From the NCBI RefSeq assembly GCF_000407145.1, contig NZ_KE136472.1, forward strand, positions 1 through 64,000: DNA of 64,000 nucleotides. Reading direction: 5' to 3'. Positions 52,397-63,540 of the stretch are shown here, in pieces. The notes under the pieces were generated by a model that saw only the letters and a list, made by a program, of their open reading frames with translations, was not told the origin of the DNA and ran no database searches. This DNA is from Enterococcus caccae ATCC BAA-1240 (GTDB taxonomy: Bacteria > Bacillota > Bacilli > Lactobacillales > Enterococcaceae). The stretch's first letter is position 1; each line of letters begins with the position of its first letter. The position numbers were made by a program, and so were the translations under genes.

Positions 52397-53858
52397 AGCA
52401 TTATTAGATAGAAAAGAAGCAAGAGAAATTGGCATTTTAAAAAAAGTGATTTTGGCTGGCGGTAAAATCAAGGATGCAGAATTGCTAGATTATTTGGGCG
52501 TGTCAAAAGCTTCTTTTGAAAGTGATTTAAAGGAATTAGGTTATTACTTGAAACCTTATGAAAAAGACTGTTCCTTGTTTTACGATGGACAATGGGTGGT
52601 AATTCACATGTCGGATCAGTTTTCGATTAGTAAAATTGTAGATGACTATGTTCGAGCATCAATCAAATTTCAGCTAATTGATTATTTATTTCATTATCGG
52701 GAATTTACGATTGCTCAGTTGACAACAAAATTTATGATCAGCGAGTCTTCATTATTTCGAAAAATCAAAGAGCTGAATCTATTGTTGAAAGAATTTGATC
52801 TTAAAATACGAAATGGTCAATTAAAAGGGGAAGAATTACAAATTCGTTATTTTTATTTTCAAATTTATTGGTTTTTGACGCCATATGAAGTGCATCGGGA
52901 AAAAACATTGACCGTTCAAAATTCTAGAATTATTGAAGGTCTGGAAAAAGCTTTGTCACTTTCTTTTGAAGAGCACGGAAGATTAAAAATCAGTTTATGG
53001 CTGACCATCAGTAAGAAAAGAATCGTAGTACAAGCAAAACAATTTCAGGAATTGTACAAGAAGAGTCAAGTATACGAACAAGATCCTTTTTTTAAAACAT
53101 TGCGCTCTTTTGTTTTGCGTTTTTTTAGTCGCTATCCGCTTGAAATCGATGAAGAGGAGAGCTTACTACATTTTATCTTTTTAACAAGTATGTCTGTTTT
53201 AGCAGAGTCAGATTTCGCAGATTATAGTTTGATTCGAGGAAGGCGTACGCCGACATCGTTGGCAGATACATTTGTGTTAGAGCATGTGATTTTGTATTAT
53301 CGTCCACAAAAATTTTTCCCTGAACTAGAGAAAAAAATCTTCTATTATTTTTCTCAAATTCATAGTCGCCTCTATTTTTTCAAAGGTGAGCTAGAATTGT
53401 TTGATCGTGAGAATATTTGGCAAAAGGAACAGAATCTTTCTAGTCATCAATTAGCAGATTTTTCTCGTATTCTGCTAGATAAAAGTTTAGAGTGTTTTGA
53501 TCAATGCTATGAAAAGGGGAATAGCTTACACGAATGGTCATTGGTAAAATACCTTAGTGTACTAGCAATCATTGATTTTGAAATCGTTGGTGAAACCCGT
53601 ATTGGAATTGATTTGAAAATGGATCATTTGTACAAAGAAGTCATGACGCAAGTATTAGTTTTGAGTTTGAAAAATTTGAATGGTTTAACGATCGAAACGT
53701 ATGATTCAAAGAAAGCGTATGATTTGATGATCACAAATGTTATGAAGCCGAACGTTTATCGCTCTGTAAAAGAGGTTTATGTTTTATCGGAATTAGGTTC
53801 GAGTTATGATATCAATCAAATTAGAATAAAGATTCGTGAACTGCATAATAAAAAATAA
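52386..53858 (+). CDS. Mga-family transcriptional regulator
   Basis: A 490-residue regulator of the Mga/AtxA/PRD-like type. Two N-terminal helix-turn-helix regions are visible (DAELLDYLGVSKASFESDLKE near 34-54 and FTIAQLTTKFMISESSLFRK near 107-126). A large, mostly helical PRD-like middle part follows, and a C-terminal EIIB-like segment ends the protein. ATG 52386 follows GTGGAGTG and overlaps the flavoprotein gene by 11 bases, so the two were co-expressed. It lies directly before the glpKOF operon and may control it. Confidence 0.82.
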   Translation: MKIEALLDRKEAREIGILKKVILAGGKIKDAELLDYLGVSKASFESDLKELGYYLKPYEKDCSLFYDGQWVVIHMSDQFSISKIVDDYVRASIKFQLIDYLFHYREFTIAQLTTKFMISESSLFRKIKELNLLLKEFDLKIRNGQLKGEELQIRYFYFQIYWFLTPYEVHREKTLTVQNSRIIEGLEKALSLSFEEHGRLKISLWLTISKKRIVVQAKQFQELYKKSQVYEQDPFFKTLRSFVLRFFSRYPLEIDEEESLLHFIFLTSMSVLAESDFADYSLIRGRRTPTSLADTFVLEHVILYYRPQKFFPELEKKIFYYFSQIHSRLYFFKGELELFDRENIWQKEQNLSSHQLADFSRILLDKSLECFDQCYEKGNSLHEWSLVKYLSVLAIIDFEIVGETRIGIDLKMDHLYKEVMTQVLVLSLKNLNGLTIETYDSKKAYDLMITNVMKPNVYRSVKEVYVLSELGSSYDINQIRIKIRELHNKK

Positions 53859-53867
53859 AAAGAGTGA

Positions 53868-53917
53868 AAAACCTTAAAACAAAAAGAATTAGCTTGTTTG
53901 TTTTGAGGTTTTTTGTA
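53868..53917 (+). terminator. Terminator after the Mga-family gene
   Basis: AAAACCTTAAAACAAA and TTTGTTTTGAGGTTTT form a long stem, mostly paired, then TTTTG. Confidence 0.85.
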
Positions 53918-54017
53918 GTTAAAATAAGGATACTGTCAAAAACTTTCAATTATTTTTGAAATAAAAAAAAAGATGACGTTTTTATAAAACGATTTGCGAT
54001 TATTATAAATACATGAA

Positions 54018-54033
54018 ATATAAAGCGTTTTCA
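54018..54033 (+). promoter_or_regulatory. Catabolite-responsive element (cre) before glpK
   Basis: ATAAAGCGTTTTCA resembles the CcpA site, with the core AANCG...CA. Its left end deviates from the consensus. Glycerol genes of enterococci are catabolite repressed, which agrees. No clear sigma-A promoter was found at good spacing; TATAAA at 54004-54009 may be the -10. Confidence 0.5.
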
Positions 54034-54089
54034 AATAGAGGTGCTGTTACGATGTGTTATCTAGCTACAAAAGCCCGTTACGCTTTTAA

Positions 54090-55616
<1,527 letters not shown>

Positions 55617-55633
55617 AGGAAGAAGTGAATGGT

Positions 55634-57469
55634 ATGTCATTTTCAATTAAAACAAGACAAGCATCGATTGAAAAGATGAAGTCTGAAGAATTAGATTTAT
55701 TGATCATTGGTGGCGGTATTACAGGAGCTGGTGTTGCCTTACAAGCAAGTGCTGCTGGAATGAATACAGGGTTGATCGAAATGCAGGACTTTGCAGAAGG
55801 AACTTCTTCTCGTTCCACTAAATTAGTTCACGGTGGCATTCGCTATTTGAAAAATTTTGATGTAGAAGTTGTTGCAGATACAGTCCAAGAGCGCGCAGTT
55901 GTTCAAGCCATTGCACCTCATATTCCAAAGCCAGACCCAATGCTTTTACCGATTTATGATGATCCAAAAGCGACGTTTAATATGTTTTCGGTCAAAGTGG
56001 CGATGGATCTTTATGATCGTTTGGCAAATGTGATTGGAACTAAATACGAAAATTATACCTTAACAAAAGAAGAAGTACTAGAAAGAGAACCTCAGTTAAA
56101 AAGTGAAGGTCTACAAGGCGGCGGTGTTTATCTTGATTTTAGAAATAACGACGCTCGTCTGGTGATTGAAAATATCAAACGTGCCGCATCCGATGGCGGA
56201 CTGATGGTCAGTAAAGTCAAAGCCGTTGGGTTCATCCAAAATGATCAAGGCAAAATCATTGGCGTAAAAGCAGAAGATTTGCTGACAGGTGAACAATTTG
56301 AAATCAAAGCAAAAGTCATTATCAATACAACAGGCCCTTGGTCAGATAAAGTTCGAGGGTTGGATACGAAAGAAAATTTAGTGCCACAAATGCGTCCGAC
56401 AAAAGGAGTTCATCTTGTTGTGGACAGTAGCAAATTATACGTACCTCAACCAACTTATTTTGATACTGGAAAGCATGATGGACGGATGGTTTTCGTGGTT
56501 CCTAGAGAGAAGAAAACCTATTTTGGTACGACAGATACAGATTATACTGGGGATTACGAACATCCTACTGTTACCCAAGATGATGTCGATTATTTACTGG
56601 AAATCGTCAACAGTCATTATCCTAAAGCCAACGTAACGATCGATGATATTGAAGCTAGTTGGGCTGGTCTTAGACCATTGATTTCAGAAAATGGCGGATC
56701 GGACTACAACGGTGGGAATAATGGAAAAGTCTCTGATGAAAGTTTCGATCAAGTTATCGAGGTTGTTGAGAAATATAAAAATCAGCAAGCAACGCGTTTT
56801 GATGTGGAAAATGTCTTGAATCACTTAGAAGATTCATTAGCCGAAAGCAAAGAAAATCCTTCAGCGGTTTCCCGCGGTAGTTTGCTAGAACGCTCAGATG
56901 ACGGATTGTTGACTTTGTCAGGTGGGAAAATCACAGATTATCGCAAGATGGCAGAAGGTGCTTTGAAAGAAATTCAACGTATTTTGAAAGAAGAATTTAA
57001 TTGTGCGTTTGAGTTGATCGATTCAAAAACGTATCCTGTTTCAGGGGGAAATCTTGATGCAACAAATGTGGAAAATGAATTAAATGATTTGGCCGCATTA
57101 GGTGTGGAAAAAGGATTGAGCCAAGAAGAAGGGGAGTATCTTGCTCATCTTTATGGTTCAAATGTAACAGAACTTTTTGAAAAAATTTCTACAACTGAAA
57201 TGGTCACAGGTTTAAGTTTAGCTGAAACCTTAGCGCTACACTATGCTTTAGAAAATGAAATGGCCCTAACGCCTGCTGATTATCTTGTGCGTAGAACGAA
57301 TCACTTGCTCTTTATGAGAGATACGTTAGATGAAGTCAAACAAGGGGTAATTTCGGAAATGAGTCGTTATTATCATTGGTCTAAAGAACAAGAAGAACAC
57401 TATACAAATGAGTTAAATCAATTGATTGCAGAATCTGACTTGAGTACATTGAAAGAAGGGAAGAAGTAA
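55634..57469 (+). CDS. glpO: Alpha-glycerophosphate oxidase
   Basis: Oxidises glycerol 3-phosphate to dihydroxyacetone phosphate with O2, releasing H2O2. The 611-residue FAD protein has DLLIIGGGITGAGVALQA near 25, the family signature GTSSRSTKLVHGGIRYLKN, and the flavin-contact stretch LRPLISEN. It contains the roughly 50-residue insertion (around DYNGGNNGKVSDESFDQ) that distinguishes soluble GlpO from GlpD. The frame opens at GTG 55625, too near AAGGAAG; ATG 55634 is preferred. It lies in the operon with glpK and glpF. Confidence 0.96.
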   Translation: MSFSIKTRQASIEKMKSEELDLLIIGGGITGAGVALQASAAGMNTGLIEMQDFAEGTSSRSTKLVHGGIRYLKNFDVEVVADTVQERAVVQAIAPHIPKPDPMLLPIYDDPKATFNMFSVKVAMDLYDRLANVIGTKYENYTLTKEEVLEREPQLKSEGLQGGGVYLDFRNNDARLVIENIKRAASDGGLMVSKVKAVGFIQNDQGKIIGVKAEDLLTGEQFEIKAKVIINTTGPWSDKVRGLDTKENLVPQMRPTKGVHLVVDSSKLYVPQPTYFDTGKHDGRMVFVVPREKKTYFGTTDTDYTGDYEHPTVTQDDVDYLLEIVNSHYPKANVTIDDIEASWAGLRPLISENGGSDYNGGNNGKVSDESFDQVIEVVEKYKNQQATRFDVENVLNHLEDSLAESKENPSAVSRGSLLERSDDGLLTLSGGKITDYRKMAEGALKEIQRILKEEFNCAFELIDSKTYPVSGGNLDATNVENELNDLAALGVEKGLSQEEGEYLAHLYGSNVTELFEKISTTEMVTGLSLAETLALHYALENEMALTPADYLVRRTNHLLFMRDTLDEVKQGVISEMSRYYHWSKEQEEHYTNELNQLIAESDLSTLKEGKK

Positions 57470-57470
57470 A

Positions 57471-58190
57471 ATGGATACTTCAAATATGACACAGATTTTC
57501 AGTGAGTTTTTAGGCACGATGATTTTGATTCTTTTAGGTGATGGCGTATGTGCGGCAGTTAATTTAAAGAAAAGTAAAGCCGAAGCCTCTGGTTGGATCG
57601 TGATTGCATTTGGCTGGGCGATGGCGGTGACAATCGCCGTTTATGTTGCAGGTTATATGGGACCGGCCCATTTGAACCCAGCGGTGACGATCGCAATGGC
57701 TATGACGGGAAGTTTTGAATGGAGTTTAGTTGTACCGTTTGTTGTAGCGCAAGTTCTTGGAGCAATTGTTGGGGCAGTTTTAGTGTGGTTGGCTTATTTA
57801 CCTCACTGGCAAGCAACAGAAGACCAAGGTGCGATTTTAGGAACCTTTGCTACAGGTCCTGCAATTCGTAATTATCCAGCAAATATGGTTACAGAAGTGA
57901 TCGGTACATTCGTTTTAGTTTTAGGATTACTTTCATTCTCACAACACAGTTTTACAGATGGTTTAAATCCATTAGTTGTTGGGGCTTTGATTTTATCGAT
58001 TGGTTTGTCTTTAGGTGGACCTACAGGGTATGCAATCAATCCAGCGCGTGATTTTGGTCCTCGTTTAGCCCATCAATTATTACCGATTTCAACAAAAGGG
58101 GATTCTGATTGGAGTTACTCTTGGGTTCCAATCGTGGGACCTGTGATTGGAGCAGTGGTTGCTTCTGGTGTTTACATGATGATGGTTTAA
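57471..58190 (+). CDS. glpF: Glycerol uptake facilitator (aquaglyceroporin)
   Basis: Membrane channel for glycerol entry. The 239-residue MIP-family protein has six membrane helices and both NPA motifs (HLNPAVTIAMAM near 67 and GYAINPARDFGPR near 185). The D after the second NPAR is the usual glycerol-channel residue. ATG 57471 lies one base after the glpO stop and uses the GAAGGGAAG at its end. It is the last gene of the glycerol operon. Confidence 0.96.
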   Translation: MDTSNMTQIFSEFLGTMILILLGDGVCAAVNLKKSKAEASGWIVIAFGWAMAVTIAVYVAGYMGPAHLNPAVTIAMAMTGSFEWSLVVPFVVAQVLGAIVGAVLVWLAYLPHWQATEDQGAILGTFATGPAIRNYPANMVTEVIGTFVLVLGLLSFSQHSFTDGLNPLVVGALILSIGLSLGGPTGYAINPARDFGPRLAHQLLPISTKGDSDWSYSWVPIVGPVIGAVVASGVYMMMV

Positions 58191-58210
58191 TTTTGATATG
58201 TTTATTCATA

Positions 58211-58272
58211 GGTTGGGACAGAAGCTTATTTCCGAAGGGATTGCTCCTGTTTCCACCGTTTATCTGGATTCC
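58211..58272 (+). repeat. Rearranged copy of the intergenic repeat
   Basis: GGTTGGGACAGAAG, the usual repeat head, is joined directly to the inverted body GCTTATTTCCGAAGGGATTG and CCGTTTATCTGGATTCC. The middle of the element is missing. Confidence 0.65.
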
Positions 58273-58320
58273 ATGTGATTGGGGTATGACTCGAAGAGTT
58301 ATGGCCCAATCACATTTTTT
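58273..58320 (+). terminator. Terminator of the glpKOF operon
   Basis: ATGTGATTGGG and CCCAATCACAT form an 11-bp stem with an inner ATGACTC/GAGTTAT stem, then TTTTTTATT. Confidence 0.92.
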
Positions 58321-58566
58321 ATTCGCTAACCAAGTGATTCAGGCAGAATTAAATTTATGATGAAAAAGACAATAATTTATTTACAAGAGGCTTGTTTTTC
58401 TGTACTCTTAGATTGAGTTTATTTTTCAAACATTGGGTGAAATGAATTAGTATGATGGAAAAAAGATAAAACATAAATGGAACAAAAAAACGTCACAGTG
58501 CTGTTTTCCTATTTTTCATCGATGCTAAACGGCTCACTCAACTTTCAAAATAAAGGAGGAACAAGT

Positions 58567-60300
58567 GTGTCCTATCAAGAAATATTGTTTCCGTTTCTCG
58601 GAGGATTAGGGATTTTTCTATTTGGTATGAAGTATATGGGGGATGGTTTACAGAAATCTGCAGGGGATTCCTTACGGGAGATTTTGAATACCTTTACATC
58701 TACACCTTTAAGATCTGTTTTAGCAGGATTAGTTGTCACGGCGATTATTCAAAGTAGTTCTGGTACGACTGTTTTAACTGTCGGGCTGGTCAGTGTCGGA
58801 TTTATGTCATTGCGTCAAGCAATCGGTGTGATTATGGGAGCAAATGTCGGGACAACTGTTACAGCTTTTATTATTGGGTTTAATTTAAGTTCGTATTCAT
58901 TGCCGATCATTGGTGTTGGATCGATTTTACTGTTCTTTTCAAAAAGAGAACGAGTCAATAATGTGGGGCAAATTTTGTTTGGTTTTGGTTGCTTATTTTA
59001 TGGTTTAAAATTAATGGGTGAAGGAATGGCGCCTTTGAGCACGTTGCCTCAATTTGCGGATTTAATGGTAGATGTTTCTCATCATCCTATTCTAGGCGTA
59101 GGGATCGGAACCTTGCTCACGATGGTCTTGCAAAGTTCTAGTGCAACAATCGGAATTTTACAGCAATTGTATAGTCAGGGAAGTTTAGCAATTGGTGCTG
59201 TATTGCCAATTTTGTTTGGAGACAACATCGGCACAACAATTACTGCTGTGATTGCAGCATTAGGTGTCAGCGTCGCAGCTAAGCGAACAGCAGCTTCTCA
59301 CGTGATTTTTAATCTAGTAGGTGCAATTATTTTTACAACGTTGTTGACGCCATTTACAGCGGTCGTTGTTCGTATTTCCAACTTGTTAGATTTAAAACCC
59401 GCAATGCAGATTGCCGTTGCGCATGGTTTATTCAATATTTCAAATTTATTGATTCAGTTTTGGTTTATTGGCAAGATTGAATGGCTTGTACGGAAAATTA
59501 TCCCTGGCAAAGATAAGAGTATTGACTTTAAACCATCTAATTTAAATGAATCGATTATTCACAATTCAGCTACATTAGCTTTGAATCAAGCGAAAATCGA
59601 ATTATCTCAAATGGGTGAATATGTTCTAGGTGCTTTTGAAGCGACGAAATCGTATTATGAGAAACAAGACAACATTGATAAGGAAAATGCGAGCCAATAT
59701 GAGACTGCAATCAATGATACAGATAATCGCTTGACTGAATACTTAGTGCAACTTTCGGCAACAGAACTCACGATTTCTGAAAGCCATGAACAAACGATGA
59801 TGTTAGAGCTAACCAAAGATTTAGAACGAATTGGTGATCATTGCCGTAATATTATACAAAACCTCAATGAAGCAATTCATCTTGAAAAGAAACAAAAAGC
59901 GAAAGAGAAAAAGGCGGGTAAAGCTTCTGACCGAGACACACTGATTTTATATGATGAAGATGTAGTAGATTTGTTTGAAAAAGTGTTGAAAAATATTCGT
60001 GATTCTTTAGTTGTTTTTGAAAATGATGACAAAGAAATGGCCGCTCATATGATAAGTCGGGAAGAGCAGATCGATCATATGGTCAAAATGCTTCGCAAAA
60101 AATATATTTCCATCATGAATAGTGGTAAAGGTCGAGCGGCTGATGGAGTTTTATTTATTGACATAGCCTCGAATTTAGAACGCATGAGTGATCGGACGAT
60201 CCATATGGCTAAGTATGTTTTAGGCGAACGCTATGGGACCGAAGAAATTGTAATCGATCAGTCAGTGAATCCAGTCATTACTTTGCAAACACAGGAATAA
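58567..60300 (+). CDS. Na+/Pi cotransporter family protein with PhoU-like domain
   Basis: A 577-residue membrane protein. The N-terminal half has two inverted Na_Pi_cotrans repeats, each with the QSSS motif (AIIQSSSGTTVLTVG and MVLQSSSATIGIL), and GANVGTT/GDNIGTT loops. The C-terminal half is a cytosolic PhoU-like helical domain (DLERIGDHCRNI, SNLERMSDRTIHMA). It probably exports or imports phosphate with sodium. The frame is open from ATG 58477, but AAGGAGG (58553-58559) selects GTG 58567 (MSYQEILFPFLGG). Confidence 0.92.
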   Translation: MSYQEILFPFLGGLGIFLFGMKYMGDGLQKSAGDSLREILNTFTSTPLRSVLAGLVVTAIIQSSSGTTVLTVGLVSVGFMSLRQAIGVIMGANVGTTVTAFIIGFNLSSYSLPIIGVGSILLFFSKRERVNNVGQILFGFGCLFYGLKLMGEGMAPLSTLPQFADLMVDVSHHPILGVGIGTLLTMVLQSSSATIGILQQLYSQGSLAIGAVLPILFGDNIGTTITAVIAALGVSVAAKRTAASHVIFNLVGAIIFTTLLTPFTAVVVRISNLLDLKPAMQIAVAHGLFNISNLLIQFWFIGKIEWLVRKIIPGKDKSIDFKPSNLNESIIHNSATLALNQAKIELSQMGEYVLGAFEATKSYYEKQDNIDKENASQYETAINDTDNRLTEYLVQLSATELTISESHEQTMMLELTKDLERIGDHCRNIIQNLNEAIHLEKKQKAKEKKAGKASDRDTLILYDEDVVDLFEKVLKNIRDSLVVFENDDKEMAAHMISREEQIDHMVKMLRKKYISIMNSGKGRAADGVLFIDIASNLERMSDRTIHMAKYVLGERYGTEEIVIDQSVNPVITLQTQE

Positions 60301-60301
60301 A

Positions 60302-60349
60302 AAAAGAACCCTTTTTGACATGTTTTAAGCGTCATAAAGGGTTCTTTTC
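60302..60349. terminator. Bidirectional terminator between converging genes
   Basis: AAAAGAACCCTTT and AAAGGGTTCTTTT, with inner TGAC/GTCA, lie between the Na/Pi gene (plus) and the kinase gene (minus). Confidence 0.88.
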
Positions 60350-60877
60350 TATGATATGCTTGATTGACTGATATAAAATTTCTAGTGGTTGACTGCTATC
60401 GAGTTTTAAAACTGGACTTTTGGAATGGACGATTTGATAATTATGCTCAGCAAATGTCCCAATATCAGAAGGCGTTTGAGCGGTATAATATGTTTTGCAC
60501 CACTCTAAAAAGTCATTGGTTTGGTATCCTTGTTCATCTAACCAGAGTGAGTCAATACCACCTCTAGCTATTTCTCTTTTTATTAAACGCTGGAATCGTT
60601 GCTCGTCATCTAACGTGAGAAAAACTAAAAGGTCTCGATCCGTAAAACCAGTAGGATTCCAAGAAAATACTGAGCCTGAAACGATAAAGCGCTCGAATGT
60701 TTCACGATCATCATGGTACATTTTTAAGCGCTGCTGGACTGGATAATTCTCAGAAAAATTTTCATCTTTCCAAAGATAGTCATCCGTATCGATCCACTTA
60801 ATCTGCTCTTTTTCAGCAATATAATTTCCTAAGGTACTTTTTCCAGTACCAGAGGCGCCAATGAGTTGAATTTTCAT
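60332..60877 (-). CDS. P-loop nucleotide kinase-like protein (AAA_18/adenylate-kinase-like)
   Basis: A 181-residue soluble P-loop protein. Walker A is GASGTGKST (8-16), DTDDYLW carries acids at the substrate side, and the lid region follows LLVFLTLDDEQRFQRLIKR. It resembles the small shikimate- or topology-modulation-type kinases (FlaR-like), whose substrates are mostly unknown. It starts at 60877 with GGAGGAAG upstream on the minus strand. Its 3' end overlaps the shared terminator. It stands alone. Confidence 0.8.
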   Translation of the reverse strand: MKIQLIGASGTGKSTLGNYIAEKEQIKWIDTDDYLWKDENFSENYPVQQRLKMYHDDRETFERFIVSGSVFSWNPTGFTDRDLLVFLTLDDEQRFQRLIKREIARGGIDSLWLDEQGYQTNDFLEWCKTYYTAQTPSDIGTFAEHNYQIVHSKSPVLKLDSSQPLEILYQSIKHIIEKNPL

Positions 60878-60993
60878 CTTTATTCTTCCTCCGTTTAAAT
60901 AAGAAATAATCTTAAAAGAAAATGCACATTAGACTATTTCATTTACTAAGAATACTTTATAATAAATACTATCAATTGAGAAGAGGGAAGAAT

Positions 60994-61926
60994 ATGAAAC
61001 ATAATACTTTTTTGTCATCCGATCAGACAACTACAAGTCATTTTATCTGCTGGGAACCAGAGAAAGAGGCAATCGGAACGGTTCAAATCATCCATGGAAT
61101 GGCAGAGTATATTGAGCGTTATCATGATTTTGCTAAGTACTTAACTAGTCTAGGCTTTATTGTAGTTGGTCATGATCATTTAGGGCATGGCGAATCTGTA
61201 GCGAGCGATCAACCAAAACATGGGTATTTTGGTCAGGGAGAGCCGGTGACTTTTGTGCTGGAAGATATTCATCAGGTCAAAGAGTGGATCGAACATACTT
61301 ATTCAGGCTTGCCACATTTTATGTTGGGGCATAGTATGGGTTCATTTGCTTTGCGCAATTATTTACAATTGTATAAATCTGAGATTAGCGGTGCTATTTT
61401 TATGGGAACTGGTAAAAATGCTTCGATGTTATCACTAGCTCTTTCTCTAACGAAAGGATTAAATCTTACCGCTCCCGAAAAACAAAATAAATGGTTGGAT
61501 CATATGGCTTTTGGCTCTTTTAGTAAACAATTTCCAGAAGCGGGAAGCTTTAATTGGTTAAGTAAAAATCAAGAAAATGTAAGACGTTATGAAGACGATC
61601 CATTAACAGGTTTTACGTTTACGAATAATGGTTTTTATACGTTGTTCCGTTTAGTGGATGGAGCAAATCGTAATGGTTGGGCGCAGAATATTGATCGAGA
61701 CTTACCGATTTTGGTCATTAGTGGTGAACAAGATCCAGTAGGAGATTTTGGTAAAGGTCCTAGAAAAGTTGCAAAAGAACTTGATGAGGCAGGAATCAGA
61801 GATGTATCACTTGTTTTGTTTACCGATTTGCGTCATGAAATTTTGCTGGAAGAAGAAAAAAATGAGGTTTATAAAGCGATTGGCAATTGGTTGGAAAAAA
61901 GACTACATCATGAACCAAAAGACTAG
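60994..61926 (+). CDS. Alpha/beta hydrolase, monoacylglycerol-lipase-like (Hydrolase_4)
   Basis: A 310-residue serine hydrolase of the Hydrolase_4 (S33-like) group. It shows IIHGMAEYIERYHDFAKYL, the HDHLGHGES turn, the nucleophile elbow GHSMGSF, SGEQDPVG with the acid, and a histidine in TDLRHEILLE. Lysophospholipids or monoacylglycerols are likely substrates. The frame is open from 60922; AAGAGGGAAG selects ATG 60994. A TATAAT at 60958-60963 may be its -10. Confidence 0.87.
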   Translation: MKHNTFLSSDQTTTSHFICWEPEKEAIGTVQIIHGMAEYIERYHDFAKYLTSLGFIVVGHDHLGHGESVASDQPKHGYFGQGEPVTFVLEDIHQVKEWIEHTYSGLPHFMLGHSMGSFALRNYLQLYKSEISGAIFMGTGKNASMLSLALSLTKGLNLTAPEKQNKWLDHMAFGSFSKQFPEAGSFNWLSKNQENVRRYEDDPLTGFTFTNNGFYTLFRLVDGANRNGWAQNIDRDLPILVISGEQDPVGDFGKGPRKVAKELDEAGIRDVSLVLFTDLRHEILLEEEKNEVYKAIGNWLEKRLHHEPKD

Positions 61927-62045
61927 AAATCTAGTTGCTATTTAAAGGTTTTTTCTATAAACTACAGAGTAAGGTTAAAAAGATCAAGGAGTAAAAAATA
62001 AAGTAATTTATTGTGCTGAATTTTTCTGATAAAGGAGGGCTGGTT

Positions 62046-62585
62046 GTGGAAAAAACACAGCTAAGAAAACTAGGGTTGGCAAACTTAAAATGGCTTCAAG
62101 AACATCCAGAACTAAAAGTGCAAAAAGAACAAGAAATCAGCCAAACACTGTTTCATGATCCATGTTGGGAAAATGCAGAAACGATTGCGATCACTAAATC
62201 ACTTGATTTTGAATTTGATACGCATATTTTACTTAGTAGAGGGTGGCAAGAAGGAAAACAACTGTTGATGCCGATCACTGGCAAGAATCGAGTGTTGACA
62301 TTTCATAGGATCACTCCTGAAACCATTTTTGAAAGAACTGCATTTGGTGTAGAAGAACCGAAAGATGCATCTGAAGTTTCTGTTGAAACAATCGATTTAG
62401 TCGTTGTACCAGGGATCGTTTTTACGCATGAGGGATTTCGGATTGGTTTTGGCGGAGGATTTTATGATCGTTTTCTAAAACAATATCAAGGAGAAACATG
62501 TAGTTTGGTATTCAGTGAACAGATTCAAGAAAACTGGCAAGTAGAGCCTTTTGATTTGCCTGTAAAACGATTATTTATCAGCTAG
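62046..62585 (+). CDS. 5-formyltetrahydrofolate cyclo-ligase
   Basis: Converts 5-formyl-THF to 5,10-methenyl-THF with ATP. The 179-residue protein has the basic N terminus typical of the family and the diagnostic GFRIGFGGGFYDRFL motif near the C-terminal third. The frame opens at 62013, but AAAGGAGGG selects GTG 62046 (MEKTQLRKLGLANL). Ten bases separate it from the rhomboid gene. In Firmicutes this trio, cyclo-ligase, rhomboid and yqgQ-glucokinase, is a conserved operon. Confidence 0.93.
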   Translation: MEKTQLRKLGLANLKWLQEHPELKVQKEQEISQTLFHDPCWENAETIAITKSLDFEFDTHILLSRGWQEGKQLLMPITGKNRVLTFHRITPETIFERTAFGVEEPKDASEVSVETIDLVVVPGIVFTHEGFRIGFGGGFYDRFLKQYQGETCSLVFSEQIQENWQVEPFDLPVKRLFIS

Positions 62586-62594
62586 GAGGAACAC

Positions 62595-63305
62595 ATGAAT
62601 TATCAAACACAAATGAAGATAAAAAGAATATTGAAGCAGCCGCTAGTGACCTATGCCTTACTTGGAATTACAACGATTGTTTTTCTAGGGATGGAACTGA
62701 CAGGTGGATCAGAAAACGGACAGGTTTTGGTTAACTGGGGTGCGATGTCGCGAGGCGAGATTCTTTATTTACATGAATATTGGCGCTTTTTTACTCCGAT
62801 GTTTTTACATATCGGTTGGTTGCATTTTGTTGTAAATATGGTGACACTGTATTATGTGGGTTCTCAGGTAGAAAGTATTTATGGTCATTGGCGCTATCTC
62901 TTGATTTATTTATTGAGTGGTGTTGCTGGAAATATTGTGAGCTTTACCTTTGGCTCACCCAATAGTATTTCAGCGGGTGCTAGTACGGCCTTGTTTGGAT
63001 TATTTGGTGCTTTTGTTATCTTAGGTCGTCATTTTAGAAATAATCCAGCCATTTCATTTATGGTTCAACGTTATGCGACGTTTATTGGAATCAACTTGAT
63101 TTTTAATTTATTTAGTAGTTCTGTAGATATTATGGGACATATTGGCGGCTTGATCGGTGGGCTTTTAGTAGCATCTGCTTTAGCTGTACCAGATCGTTCT
63201 GACGAGTTCAATATCCATGAACGAATCATATCTGGTATCCTTTTTGTATTTTTATTAGGCGTTTGTCTACTCTTGGGTTTTAAAAAATTCGGTTTACTTG
63301 TATAA
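62595..63305 (+). CDS. Rhomboid-family intramembrane serine protease (GluP-like)
   Basis: A 236-residue protein with six or seven membrane helices. The rhomboid site is complete: H77 and N81 in LHFVVNMVTLY, the nucleophile S130 in GASTALFG and the catalytic H182 in GHIGGLIGG. The WRFFTPMFLH loop is conserved. It lacks the extra TPR part of Bacillus YqgP. Substrates are unknown. ATG 62595 follows TAGGAGG. Its end overlaps the open frame of yqgQ. Confidence 0.94.
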   Translation: MNYQTQMKIKRILKQPLVTYALLGITTIVFLGMELTGGSENGQVLVNWGAMSRGEILYLHEYWRFFTPMFLHIGWLHFVVNMVTLYYVGSQVESIYGHWRYLLIYLLSGVAGNIVSFTFGSPNSISAGASTALFGLFGAFVILGRHFRNNPAISFMVQRYATFIGINLIFNLFSSSVDIMGHIGGLIGGLLVASALAVPDRSDEFNIHERIISGILFVFLLGVCLLLGFKKFGLLV

Positions 63306-63321
63306 TAAGGAAGTGCATTTA

Positions 63322-63540
63322 ATGGAAACGCTATATGATGTACAGCAGTTATTTAAACAGTTCGGTATTTACATTTATGTAGGTGCCAGAATTTATGATA
63401 TCGAGTTGATGATGATCGAATTGAAAAATATTTATGAAGGTCACTTGATCGATAGAGACACGTATCTCCATGCGAGAAGTATTTTACAAAGAGAACATCG
63501 AATTGAAGAAAGCAGAGCGACTGAGAAAGGAACCGAGTAA
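63322..63540 (+). CDS. yqgQ: YqgQ family protein (DUF910)
   Basis: A 72-residue protein with the DUF910 pattern LYDVQQLFKQFGIYIYVGAR and the helix ELMMIELKNIYEGHLID. The family is small, with a three-helix fold and unknown role, and lies before glucokinase in many Firmicutes. The frame opens inside the rhomboid gene at 63298; AAGGAAG selects ATG 63322. The stop is followed at once by the ATG of glucokinase. Confidence 0.9.
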   Translation: METLYDVQQLFKQFGIYIYVGARIYDIELMMIELKNIYEGHLIDRDTYLHARSILQREHRIEESRATEKGTE